A DNA stretch of 8,160 nt from an uncultured Eubacteriales bacterium. Lineage in GTDB: Bacteria; Bacillota; Clostridia; Oscillospirales; CAG-382. A program made the position numbers and the translations under genes. This document shows positions 1 through 6,706 of the stretch, in pieces. The first letter of the stretch is position 1. Every line of letters starts with the position of its first letter. The DNA lies in contig URCT01000109.1 of the NCBI GenBank assembly GCA_900546385.1, positions 1 to 8,160 of the forward strand. The letters are read 5' to 3'. Under the pieces are notes generated by a model. The model made no database searches, was not told where the DNA came from, and was given only the letters and a program-made list of their open reading frames with translations.

Positions 1-927
1 GTGTTCGGAGGTAATGGCCGTTCCGAGCGTTGCGACCGCGTTGCCGAAGCCGCCTTGGTGCATGGCGATGACGTCCATATATCCTTCGCAAATGATCAGT
101 TCTCCCGGACGTGCATAAGAGGTCTGTCCTGTTACGCTCCGGCTGTCGTCGGAGGTTTTATCTCCCAAAACGACATTTTTCGCGAAGTTTAATGCAAACA
201 GGTTGCGGCTCTTTTTGAAAACGACCGTATCGGAGGAATTCAGATATTTCGGTTTGGAATCGTCCATCACGCGACCGCCGAAAGCAATGATGTTGCCGGT
301 TGTATCGATGATCGGGAACATGACACGGTTGCGAAACATGTCAAACGGGCGGCCGTTTTTTTGCGAAAAGCCGCACAAAAAGTTTTCCTTGATTTCTTCC
401 GGCGTATACCCTTGGGATACTAACAAATCGGTTAAATCGTTAAAGCTGTTCTTGGCATACCCTAACCCGAACCGAATACAGGTCGCGCGCGTTAACTTTC
501 GTTTTTCCATCAGATATTCACGCGCCGCGGCACCTTCGGGCGTATTGAGATTTTCGTAAAAATGCCGGGCGGCAAGCTTGTTCATTGCAAAGCTGCGCTC
601 ACGCGTCAAGGCGGATTTTTTCCGAAAAACGCCGGTCTCGTTTTCCGGGACGGTCATGCCGCACCGGTCGGCAAGAAAACGAATCGCGTCCGGATACTCT
701 AAATTCTCCATGCGCATGACAAACGTAATCACATCGCCGCCTGCCGAACAGCCAAAGCAATGGAAATTGTCCTTAAACACCGTAAACGACGGGCTTCGCT
801 CGCTGTGGAACGGACACAGGCCGACGAGGTTGCTTCCGGCACGCTTGAGTTCCACGTAGCGGGATATAACTTGTTCAATGGGATTACGGGCTTTTAATTC
901 TTCGATAAACCCGGGTGGAAACGGCAC
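1..927 (-). CDS. dnaG: DNA primase DnaG, N-terminal 309 residues (3' end beyond window)
   Basis: DnaG makes the short RNA primers for DNA replication at the fork, working with the replicative helicase. The visible 309 residues carry a CHC2 zinc-binding domain (ligands C38, H41, C57, C60, in CPFH and CFGC) and then the primase catalytic core, reaching the TOPRIM motif EGYMD at residues 281-285. Family members are about 600 residues, so the rest of the TOPRIM domain and the helicase-binding C-terminus lie off the left edge. I chose the GTG start at 925-927 because AAAGGAG sits 7 bases upstream and the protein then begins MPFPPGFIEEL, as expected for clostridial DnaG. It lies 107 bases downstream of dgt with no clear terminator between, so the two are probably co-transcribed; in many Firmicutes the sigma factor gene sigA/rpoD follows. 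The identification is secure; nothing looks broken. Confidence 0.97.
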   Translation of the reverse strand, partial: MPFPPGFIEELKARNPIEQVISRYVELKRAGSNLVGLCPFHSERSPSFTVFKDNFHCFGCSAGGDVITFVMRMENLEYPDAIRFLADRCGMTVPENETGVFRKKSALTRERSFAMNKLAARHFYENLNTPEGAAAREYLMEKRKLTRATCIRFGLGYAKNSFNDLTDLLVSQGYTPEEIKENFLCGFSQKNGRPFDMFRNRVMFPIIDTTGNIIAFGGRVMDDSKPKYLNSSDTVVFKKSRNLFALNFAKNVVLGDKTSDDSRSVTGQTSYARPGELIICEGYMDVIAMHQGGFGNAVATLGTAITSEH

Positions 928-1034
928 GGTAAAACTCCTTTGAATAATTGAAAATTAAAATCTGAAAATGAAAAATTATGGGTAAAAACGGCAAACCGTG
1001 AGCGAAATAAGCACACTTTGCAGAGCACGCAGCA
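928..1034 (-). other. dgt-dnaG intergenic leader
   Basis: This 107-base gap between dgt and dnaG is AT-rich near dnaG and ends with the dnaG ribosome binding site AAAGGAG (minus strand, about 934-940). I see neither a hairpin followed by a T-run nor a convincing -35/-10 pair, which favours read-through from dgt into dnaG. That is an inference from the absence of signals. Confidence 0.4.
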
Positions 1035-2063
1035 TTATTTATTCCATTTTTTCGGAATATACAGGTTTTCAAAAGTCAACACGGCATAGCGGTCGGTCAT
1101 ACAGGCAAGATGGTCGCACACAGCGCGTTCCAACGAACAGGTTTCGCCGATATTGCGTTTGTATTCCTCCGGAATTTTGTCTTTGTTGCGGCAATAATAG
1201 TCATAGAGGATTTCCAGCATGGCACCGGCTTTGGATTCTTCACTTTTGGCAACCGGGTTGAAATAAACGTTTTCGAACAAGAATTCGCGCAAGGCCATGG
1301 TCGCTTGCAGAATTTCCGGCTCCATATCCATGCAAAAGACATCGTTTTGCAGGTTTTCCGCTGTTTTGCGGATCAGACTGCGCACCATCACATCAATGCG
1401 TTTGCGGTGCGTATCGCCCAAAATACCGCGAAGCTCCGCCGGAATATCCTCGTTTTTCAAAACGCCTGCCCGAACGGCATCGTCGATATCGTGGTTGATA
1501 TAGGCAATGCGGTCGGCAAATTTGATGAGCCGCCCTTCAATGGTATCAGCCCCGATTTCACCGGTATGGCACACAATGGCGTTGCGGACTTCATACGTTA
1601 AATTGAGGCCTTCGCCGTTTTTTTCGAGAAAATCCACCACGCGCAAGCTCTGCTCATTATGCTTGAAGCCTTCGCTGCACAAAGCATTCAGGATGCGTTC
1701 ACCGGCATGGCCGAAGGGTGTGTGGCCAAGGTCATGACCGAGAGCGGCGGCTTCTGTTAAATCTTCATTCAAGGCAAGCGCACGGGCAACGGTTCTTGCA
1801 ATCTGCGACACTTCAAGCGTATGGGTAAGCCGCGTGCGGTAATGATCGCCTTCGGGCGACAGAAAGCACTGGGTCTTATGCATTAAGCGACGGAACGATT
1901 TGCTGTGAATGATACGGTCGCGGTCGCGCATAAAGGGCGTGCGGATATCGTCCGCATCCGACGGATCGCAAAGCAGCCGTCCGCGCGAATCATCCGACAG
2001 AACGGCATACGGCGACAGGCGTTGTTTTTCAAAATAAACGTAGTTTTTCAGAATATCGTTCAT
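1035..2063 (-). CDS. dgt: dGTP triphosphohydrolase-like HD-domain protein
   Basis: A 342-residue protein of the dGTPase family, which cleaves dNTPs to the deoxynucleoside and tripolyphosphate and so tunes dNTP pools. The family motif SKSFRRLMHKTQ is at 54-65. The HD metal site is seen as H81 (RLTHTLEV), H110-D111 (GHDLGHTPFGH, with H114 and H119 nearby) and D184 (KFADRIAYINHD). The length matches the shorter Firmicutes type rather than the ~500-residue E. coli Dgt, so the preferred substrate cannot be read from sequence. The ATG start is supported by GAGG 6 bases upstream. It follows hflX in the same direction, but a terminator-like inverted repeat separates them, so it probably heads its own unit with dnaG downstream. 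Pairing with dnaG fits a role in supplying or balancing precursors for replication. Confidence 0.93.
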   Translation of the reverse strand: MNDILKNYVYFEKQRLSPYAVLSDDSRGRLLCDPSDADDIRTPFMRDRDRIIHSKSFRRLMHKTQCFLSPEGDHYRTRLTHTLEVSQIARTVARALALNEDLTEAAALGHDLGHTPFGHAGERILNALCSEGFKHNEQSLRVVDFLEKNGEGLNLTYEVRNAIVCHTGEIGADTIEGRLIKFADRIAYINHDIDDAVRAGVLKNEDIPAELRGILGDTHRKRIDVMVRSLIRKTAENLQNDVFCMDMEPEILQATMALREFLFENVYFNPVAKSEESKAGAMLEILYDYYCRNKDKIPEEYKRNIGETCSLERAVCDHLACMTDRYAVLTFENLYIPKKWNK

Positions 2064-2080
2064 GGCACACCTCGCTCAAA

Positions 2081-2095
2081 ATGCAAACCTTGCAT
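2081..2095. promoter_or_regulatory. Short palindrome in the dgt leader
   Basis: ATGCAAACCTTGCAT has 6-base arms (ATGCAA/TTGCAT) around a 3-base centre, 18 bases before the dgt start codon. Just upstream on the minus strand is a TATATA-rich stretch (2095-2108) that could serve as a -10 element, although no good -35 lies at the right spacing. An operator is possible; chance is also possible in such AT-rich DNA. Confidence 0.25.
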
Positions 2096-2113
2096 ATATA
2101 AACATATACGCAC

Positions 2114-2167
2114 AAAAAGTCGAAAACACTTTTTTCTTGCAGATTTTTTTCGTGTTTTCGACTTTTT
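2114..2167 (-). terminator. Inverted repeat, probable terminator after hflX
   Basis: Two perfect 16-base arms (2114-2129 AAAAAGTCGAAAACAC and 2152-2167 GTGTTTTCGACTTTTT) flank a 22-base A/T-rich gap. Read on the minus strand the second arm ends in a run of five T, giving a Rho-independent terminator shape 16 bases after the hflX stop codon. The loop is long and the stem is rich in A-U pairs, so its efficiency is uncertain. The repeat is symmetrical, but both neighbouring genes read leftward. Confidence 0.7.
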
Positions 2168-2183
2168 TCTTTATTTGCCGTGC

Positions 2184-3566
2184 TTATTCTTCCGTCACAA
2201 GGCCTGCGGAATCCTCCGAAAGGTATTTTTTGTACATTCCGGCTTCCTTTTCGCCGCACAATACCGTCACGCACGCGCCGTCATTTGTGTATTCCACGCT
2301 TTCGACCGAGGCGTTTTTATACAAATCGGCAAGAGCCGCGCCTTGAACATCAAACGGAAACACAAAAGTGAGCCGTTTTTTGGAGCGCGCCAACATTTCG
2401 TCAAGCATGGAAAGAAGCTTATCCACGCCGGTTCCGTCAAGTGCCGAAATGCTGACCGCGCCATGTGCTGCAAGCGTTTCTTCGGAGGGAACGCATGCGG
2501 CTATATCCGCTTTATTCAACACATATAGGGTGGGTTTTCCGGCGGCGTCTAACTCCGCCAAGGTTTCTTCGGTAACGCGCGTTTTGGTTTCGGCTTCCGG
2601 GTCGGATACATCGGTTACAATCAAAACTGCGTCGGCATACCGGATTTCGTCAAGCGTCGATTTGAAGGCTTCGACAAGACCGTGCGGCAGCTTGTTGATA
2701 AAGCCGACGGTATCGGCAAGAAGCACCTCCCGTCCGGACGGGAGCGAAAGCTTGCGCACGGTCGGGTCAAGTGTGGCGAACAGTTTGTTTTCGGCCAAAA
2801 TTCCCGCGCCGGTCAGATAGTTGAGCAAGGTCGATTTTCCAGCGTTTGTATAACCGGCGACCGCCACAGTCGGGATCCCGGTCTTTTCGCGTTTGGCACG
2901 CTTGACACCGCGTTCCTTTTCGAGAACGGCAAGCTCTTCTCGCAAGGCCTGAATACGGCGGCTGATATGGCGGCGGTCGGTCTCAAGTTTGGTTTCGCCG
3001 GGACCTCTGGCACCGATGCTGCCGCTGGTGCCGCCTTGGCGCGAAAGGACTGTGCCTTTGCCGGTCAGGCGCGGAGAAGTGTATTTGAGCTGTGCGATCT
3101 CGACCTGCAATTTGCCTTCACCGGTAACGGCATGGCCGGCGAAAATATCGAGAATCAGCATGGTACGGTCGATCAGACGCACACTTTTATTCGGGTCGCC
3201 TTCAAACGGTCGATTTAAGATTTCTTCCAGGTTTTTGATCTGTGACGGTGAAAGCTCTGCGTCGAAAACGGCAAGTGAAATGTCATTTTCCCGGCAAAGC
3301 GAAGCGGCCTCCTCGGCTTTGCCCGTGCCGAGATAGGTGGCGGCTTCGGGCGATTTGCGGCACTGGGACATACAATAAAAGCGTGCCGTTTCGGCATCTT
3401 CACCGAGCGAGGTTTCGGCAAGCTGCTTTAGCTCTGCAAGCGATTTATCGCATTCGGCTTCATCGGCGGCTGTCGGATAAAGGCTTAGGAGCAGAATGCC
3501 GACCGACGGCCGAACATCGCTTGCGCCGGATTTGCTGGCATCAAATAAGCGGTCGCTGTTTTCCAT
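2184..3566 (-). CDS. hflX: Ribosome-associated GTPase HflX
   Basis: A 460-residue HflX, a translational GTPase-family protein that binds the 50S subunit and splits stalled or hibernating ribosomes, notably under heat stress. The N-terminal HflX domain runs to about residue 200 and includes the diagnostic glycine-rich stretch RQGGTSGSIGARGPGE at 177-191, followed by a basic coiled-coil-like helix. The G domain shows the P-loop GYTNAGKS (238-245), switch TLDPT (265-269), DTVG (285-288), NKAD (351-354) and SAL (374-376). The frame stays open further upstream, but the ATG at 3564-3566 is preferred: AAAGGAG lies 8 bases before it, the promoter lies upstream of it, and the longer version would add residues unlike HflX. 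It is slightly longer than many homologues, with extra residues near 118-130 (FEGDPNKSVR). It is transcribed divergently from ylmC and ends before a terminator, so it is probably monocistronic. Confidence 0.96.
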   Translation of the reverse strand: MENSDRLFDASKSGASDVRPSVGILLLSLYPTAADEAECDKSLAELKQLAETSLGEDAETARFYCMSQCRKSPEAATYLGTGKAEEAASLCRENDISLAVFDAELSPSQIKNLEEILNRPFEGDPNKSVRLIDRTMLILDIFAGHAVTGEGKLQVEIAQLKYTSPRLTGKGTVLSRQGGTSGSIGARGPGETKLETDRRHISRRIQALREELAVLEKERGVKRAKREKTGIPTVAVAGYTNAGKSTLLNYLTGAGILAENKLFATLDPTVRKLSLPSGREVLLADTVGFINKLPHGLVEAFKSTLDEIRYADAVLIVTDVSDPEAETKTRVTEETLAELDAAGKPTLYVLNKADIAACVPSEETLAAHGAVSISALDGTGVDKLLSMLDEMLARSKKRLTFVFPFDVQGAALADLYKNASVESVEYTNDGACVTVLCGEKEAGMYKKYLSEDSAGLVTEE

Positions 3567-3574
3567 GAATATCA

Positions 3575-3590
3575 CTCCTTTCGGAAGGAA
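3575..3590 (-). promoter_or_regulatory. hflX ribosome binding site inside a small hairpin
   Basis: In the hflX transcript the site AAAGGAG (3575-3581) can pair with UUCCUU just upstream (3585-3590): five Watson-Crick pairs plus one G-U around a 4-base loop. This would cover most of the Shine-Dalgarno bases. The stem is short, so any masking would be weak. A heat-sensitive effect would suit a stress GTPase, but that is inference. Confidence 0.35.
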
Positions 3591-3636
3591 AAACGAATGT
3601 TTATGCATATACTGTAACGTAAAACTGATAAATTGT

Positions 3637-3665
3637 ATTATACCGCAAAGCTGCGCAAAAATCAA
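3637..3665 (-). promoter_or_regulatory. Sigma-A type promoter of hflX
   Basis: On the minus strand, TTGATT (3660-3665) is followed by a 17-base spacer and a perfect TATAAT (3637-3642). Transcription would start near 3630, giving a leader of about 64 bases before the hflX ATG. The ideal spacing and -10 match make this the clearest promoter in the window. Confidence 0.82.
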
Positions 3666-3696
3666 CCTATTTTGCAAAAAACGGAGTGTGAGATTC

Positions 3697-3975
3697 TTGA
3701 AACAGGCAACCTTTGAGGAATTAGCGTGCAAAGAAGTGATAAACACGGCGGATTGCCGAAGGCTCGGGTACATACGCGATATGTGCATCGACTTGGAATG
3801 CGGACGGATTCTTTCGTTTACCGTAAAAGCGTGCACGGGTTTTTGGGGCACAAAAGCAGAAGAAATCTGCATTCCCTGGGAAAACATCACCAAGATCGGC
3901 GACGATATCATTTTTGTCAACGTCTGCCATGCCGCCCCGCCGCCACCGCCGCCAAAAAAGCGTTTTTTCGGTTAA
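3697..3975 (+). CDS. ylmC: YlmC/YmxH family PRC-barrel protein with polyproline tail
   Basis: A 92-residue protein matching the YlmC/YmxH family, small PRC-barrel-like proteins annotated as sporulation-associated in Firmicutes; their biochemical role is unknown. Recognisable parts are the N-terminal ELACKEVINTADCRRLGYI, a central GRILSFTV strand, and IPWENITKIGDDIIFV (59-74), close to the family pattern IPWxNIxKIGxDxIxV. After the barrel it adds a tail of six consecutive prolines (81-86) and KKRFFG, making it longer than the roughly 80-residue B. subtilis protein. I chose the TTG start at 3697-3699 because GGAG lies 10 bases upstream and the domain begins directly after it; an in-frame GTG at 3688 is too close to GGAG. 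It is the only rightward gene, divergent from hflX and convergent with oadA, so it stands alone. No firm promoter was found. Family assignment is good; function is open. Confidence 0.86.
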   Translation: MKQATFEELACKEVINTADCRRLGYIRDMCIDLECGRILSFTVKACTGFWGTKAEEICIPWENITKIGDDIIFVNVCHAAPPPPPPKKRFFG

Positions 3976-3984
3976 TTGAAAGTC

Positions 3985-4016
3985 AAAAGAGGACTGCCGA
4001 AGCAATCCTCTTTTTT
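3985..4016. terminator. Bidirectional terminator between ylmC and oadA
   Basis: Arms AAAAGAGGACTGC (3985-3997) and GCAATCCTCTTTT (4002-4014) pair with a single mismatch around a CGAA loop. On the plus strand a run of six T (4011-4016) follows, a classic Rho-independent terminator 9 bases after the ylmC stop. On the minus strand the loop becomes TTCG and the stem ends in four T, so it can also stop oadA transcription. The convergent gene order fits this double use. Confidence 0.87.
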
Positions 4017-4024
4017 CGTTTTTA

Positions 4025-5419
4025 TCAGACGCTGGTAACTTTTTTCTCGTAATCGGTATCAGCGGCAAGACCGTATTTATCGTTCTTGCGCTTTTCGAAA
4101 AACTTGATGGCAACCTGGTCGAACAATGCATAGGAAAGAACATCCTCGTCCTGTTCAATATATTCGGCAATTTCGCCCTTGAGTTTTTCGAGCTCCGGTT
4201 TGAGGTTGTCAGCCGGACGGCAGGTGATCGGCTTTTCGTCGCCGATGATCTTCTTGCGGAATTCGTCCGAAATCGGCATCGGCGTTTTGCCGTATTCGCC
4301 GCGGACAATGCCCTTGAATTCCTTGGTAACCATCTTATAGCGTTCGCCGGAAATGACGTTCATAACCGCCTGTGTGCCGACGATCTGAGATGACGGCGTT
4401 ACAAGAGGCGGATAACCGACATCGGCACGAACCTTCGGCACTTCTTCGAGCACTTCGTTTAGTTTATCCGACTTGCCGGCATTCTTCAACTGCGAAACAA
4501 GGTTGGACAGCATTCCGCCCGGAACCTGATAGATGAGCGCGTTAACGTCCACTTTCAAGACCTTCGGGTCGAGAAGACCGCTGTCGAGGTACTGCTGGCG
4601 CAGGCCTGCGAAGATCTTGGACGGCTTATCGAGCTTTTCAAGCGACAGACCGGTATCGTATTCCGTGCCCTGCAAGGTAGCAACGAGCGATTCCGTCGGC
4701 GGCTGGGAGGTACCCATGGAAAGCGGAGCCATAGCGGTATCGACGATATCAACACCGGCTTCGATGGCCTTTAAGAGGGTCATGGAAGCAAGACCGGCGG
4801 TATAGTGGGTATGGAGCTGGATCGGCACTTTGACGGTCGATTTGAGTGCTTTGACAAGGTCATAGGCTTCATACGGCTTCAAAAGGCCTGCCATATCCTT
4901 GATGCAGATGGAATCGGCGCCCATTTCTTCGAGCTGCTTTGCGTATTTTGCATAGTAGTCGTTGGTGTAAACAGGGCCGGTCGTATAGCTGAACGCCGCC
5001 TGCACGTGACCGCCCTCTTTTTTGGTGGCCTTGATGGCGGTCTTCAGGTTGCGTGGATCGTTGAGCGCGTCGAAGATACGGATGATATCAATACCGTTGG
5101 CAATCGACTTCTGCACAAAGTATTCGACCACGTCGTCGGCATAATGGCGGTAGCCGAGAATATTCTGACCGCGGAAGAGCATTTGCAGTTTTGTGTTTTT
5201 GACATGGCTGCGAATGGTGCGCAGTCTGTCCCAAGGATCTTCATTTAAGAAGCGAAGGCAAGCGTCGAACGTTGCACCGCCCCAGGCTTCAAGCGAATGA
5301 TACCCGACCGCATCGAGCATTTCGAGAGCCGGAAGCATCTGCTCGGTCGTCATACGGGTAGCAAGCAAGGACTGGTGCGCATCACGCAAGACGGTTTCCG
5401 TAATTTTTACTTTTGGCAT
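4025..5419 (-). CDS. oadA: Oxaloacetate decarboxylase alpha / pyruvate carboxylase 5S-type carboxyltransferase, no biotin domain
   Basis: A 464-residue biotin-dependent carboxyltransferase of the OadA/PycB/transcarboxylase-5S family, which moves a carboxyl group between oxaloacetate and carrier biotin at a metal centre. The TIM-barrel metal ligands are visible: D13 (LRDAHQ), the lysine usually carboxylated, K174 (CIKDMAG), and H203/H205 (LHTHYTAG). FDALNDPRN at 116-124 is also typical. The conserved C-terminal domain follows, but the protein stops near 464, whereas fused OadA proteins continue to about 590 with a biotinyl domain and EAMKM motif, absent here. A separate carrier protein is therefore needed. 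The ATG at 5417-5419 is preferred over an upstream in-frame ATG because AAAGGA lies 8 bases before it and family homology begins there. It lies 71 bases after oadB, with a hairpin between, and is probably co-transcribed with the native oadB. Oxaloacetate is the likeliest substrate; pyruvate carboxylase subunit B is an alternative. Confidence 0.93.
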   Translation of the reverse strand: MPKVKITETVLRDAHQSLLATRMTTEQMLPALEMLDAVGYHSLEAWGGATFDACLRFLNEDPWDRLRTIRSHVKNTKLQMLFRGQNILGYRHYADDVVEYFVQKSIANGIDIIRIFDALNDPRNLKTAIKATKKEGGHVQAAFSYTTGPVYTNDYYAKYAKQLEEMGADSICIKDMAGLLKPYEAYDLVKALKSTVKVPIQLHTHYTAGLASMTLLKAIEAGVDIVDTAMAPLSMGTSQPPTESLVATLQGTEYDTGLSLEKLDKPSKIFAGLRQQYLDSGLLDPKVLKVDVNALIYQVPGGMLSNLVSQLKNAGKSDKLNEVLEEVPKVRADVGYPPLVTPSSQIVGTQAVMNVISGERYKMVTKEFKGIVRGEYGKTPMPISDEFRKKIIGDEKPITCRPADNLKPELEKLKGEIAEYIEQDEDVLSYALFDQVAIKFFEKRKNDKYGLAADTDYEKKVTSV

Positions 5420-5450
5420 AGTATTCGTCCTTTCAATCGATAGGTGTCTC

Positions 5451-5483
5451 GGCAAAAGCTTCGAAAAAGCCGAAGCCTTTGCC
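5451..5483 (-). other. Intercistronic hairpin between oadB and oadA
   Basis: Arms GGCAAAAGCTTCG (5451-5463) and CGAAGCCTTTGCC (5471-5483) form a 13-pair stem around a 7-base loop; in the leftward transcript the only non-Watson-Crick pair is a G-U. It starts 7 bases after the oadB stop. No T-run follows, so it does not look like a full terminator. More likely it is an mRNA-stabilising or processing element that sets the ratio of pump to carboxyltransferase, though this role is inferred. Confidence 0.6.
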
Positions 5484-5490
5484 AAACGCC

Positions 5491-6702
5491 TTATTTAATC
5501 ATGGCAAGGAACACGCCTGCTGCAACGGCCGAACCGATAACGCCGGCAACGTTCGGACCCATAGCGTGCATGAGAAGGAAGTTCGAGGGATTCTCTTTCT
5601 GACCGACCACCTGCGAAACACGTGCTGCCATCGGAACAGCCGAAACGCCGGCAGAACCGATCAGCGGATTGATCTTGTTGTCGCCCTTCGAGAAGAAGTT
5701 CATCACCTTGGCGAGCAGCACGCCGCCGGCGGTTCCCATCGCGAAGGCGATCACGCCCAGCACGAGGATGAACAGCGTCCGCGGATTGAGGAACGCCTCG
5801 GCCGTAGCCGTAGCTCCCACCGTGAGACCCAGGAAGATGACGACAATGTTCATCAGTTCGTTCTGCACCGTCTTCGACAGACGGTCCACCACGCCGCACT
5901 CCTTCATCAGGTTGCCCAGCATGAGACAGCCGACGAGCGGAGCGGCCGACGGCAGCAGCAGCGCGATGATCACGGTGATGATCAGCGGGAAGAGGATCTT
6001 CTCGGTCTTCGACACCGGACGCAGCTGGCGCATCTTGATCTTACGCTCCTTCTCGGTGGTCAGCATGCGCATGATCGGCGGCTGAATCACCGGCACGAGG
6101 GCCATGTAGGAGTAGGCGGCCACGGCGATCGGGCCGAGCAGCTCGGGAGCCAGAATCGCGGTCAGGTAGATCGACGTGGGACCGTCGGCGCCGCCGATGA
6201 TGCCGATCGAACCGGCCTCGGCGGGCGAGAACCCGAGCGCATAAGCGCCGATGAACGTGAGGAAAATACCGATCTGCGCCGCGGCTCCCAGCAGGAAGCT
6301 CTTGGGGTTGGCGATCAGCGGGCCGAAGTCGGTCATGGCGCCCACGCCCACGAAGATGAGACAGGGATAGATGCCGAGTTTCACACCCAGATAGAGGTAG
6401 TCCAGCAGTCCGGCGTTCGCCACGAAAATATCCCAGTGGACATGCCCTCCGGCGAAGAGTTCGGTATGGTAGAGGTTGGCTCCCGGCAGGTTCGTCAGCA
6501 GCATGCCGAATGCGATGGTCAGCAGCAGCAGCGGTTCGAACTTATGTTTGATGGCCAGGTACAGCAGAAAGAAGGCCACACAGATCATAATCAGACTGCC
6601 CCACCCCATATTGGCGAAAAGACCGGCCACGCCCGTCGATTCGGCAAAGGTTTCAAGGCTTTCCAGCACGAAATTGGAGCTGGAAGTCAATGCATTCCAC
6701 AT
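5491..6702 (-). CDS. oadB: Na+-pumping decarboxylase beta subunit OadB/GcdB/MmdB, apparently chimeric
   Basis: A 403-residue integral membrane protein that decarboxylates carboxybiotin and uses the energy to export Na+. Hydrophobic helices occur throughout. Key family motifs are GGADGPTSIY at 170-179 (D173 corresponds to the essential aspartate of this re-entrant region), NPLIGSAGVSAVP at 345-357 and MHAMGPNVAGVIGSA at 378-392. Full length, with no frameshift. The ATG is 4 bases after the biotin-carrier stop, suggesting translational coupling. The oddity is base use. Valine codons at residues 244-333 are all GTG or GTC (12 of 12), but at residues 353-397 six of nine are GTT. GC falls from 42 of 60 bases (5701-5760) to 32 of 60 (5641-5700). 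The first ~335 residues look Bacteroidales-like, while the C-terminus matches the clostridial left flank. Function is certain; single origin is doubtful. Confidence 0.95.
   Translation of the reverse strand: MWNALTSSSNFVLESLETFAESTGVAGLFANMGWGSLIMICVAFFLLYLAIKHKFEPLLLLTIAFGMLLTNLPGANLYHTELFAGGHVHWDIFVANAGLLDYLYLGVKLGIYPCLIFVGVGAMTDFGPLIANPKSFLLGAAAQIGIFLTFIGAYALGFSPAEAGSIGIIGGADGPTSIYLTAILAPELLGPIAVAAYSYMALVPVIQPPIMRMLTTEKERKIKMRQLRPVSKTEKILFPLIITVIIALLLPSAAPLVGCLMLGNLMKECGVVDRLSKTVQNELMNIVVIFLGLTVGATATAEAFLNPRTLFILVLGVIAFAMGTAGGVLLAKVMNFFSKGDNKINPLIGSAGVSAVPMAARVSQVVGQKENPSNFLLMHAMGPNVAGVIGSAVAAGVFLAMIK
5644..5706. other. Composition breakpoint inside oadB (probable join of two genomes)
   Basis: Left of this interval genes have moderate GC, mixed codon use and Shine-Dalgarno sites. 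Right of it GC rises, third positions are mostly G or C, and genes start behind A-rich leaders without Shine-Dalgarno sites. The interval is bounded by the last GTG valine on the right (residue 333, codon 5704-5706) and the first GTT valine on the left (residue 353, codon 5644-5646). It encodes part of a strongly conserved motif, the kind of place where an assembler or homologous recombination can switch templates while keeping the frame. Confidence 0.7.
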
Positions 6703-6706
6703 AGTC

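Noticed and set aside
1110..1601. Plus-strand open frames opposite dgt
   Set aside because: They are antisense to a clear, intact dgt gene, with no start signals or known motifs.
3603..3634. Possible sporulation-sigma promoter (GCATATA, then TGATAAATT) before ylmC
   Set aside because: The -10 element matches sigma-E poorly, and the region is AT-rich enough for such matches to arise by chance. Not listed as a feature.
3496..3696. An upstream start for YlmC at 3496 giving 159 residues
   Set aside because: The extra residues overlap the start of hflX and its promoter and match nothing in the family; TTG at 3697 with GGAG upstream fits.
3567..3920. A long N-terminal extension of HflX starting at 3920
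   Set aside because: It overlaps the -35/-10 promoter and most of ylmC on the other strand, has no ribosome binding site, and adds sequence unlike any HflX. The ATG at 3566 has an ideal Shine-Dalgarno site.
5420..5485. An upstream ATG for OadA at 5485
   Set aside because: The extension would be encoded by the intercistronic hairpin, and family homology begins at the ATG at 5419, which has its own Shine-Dalgarno site.
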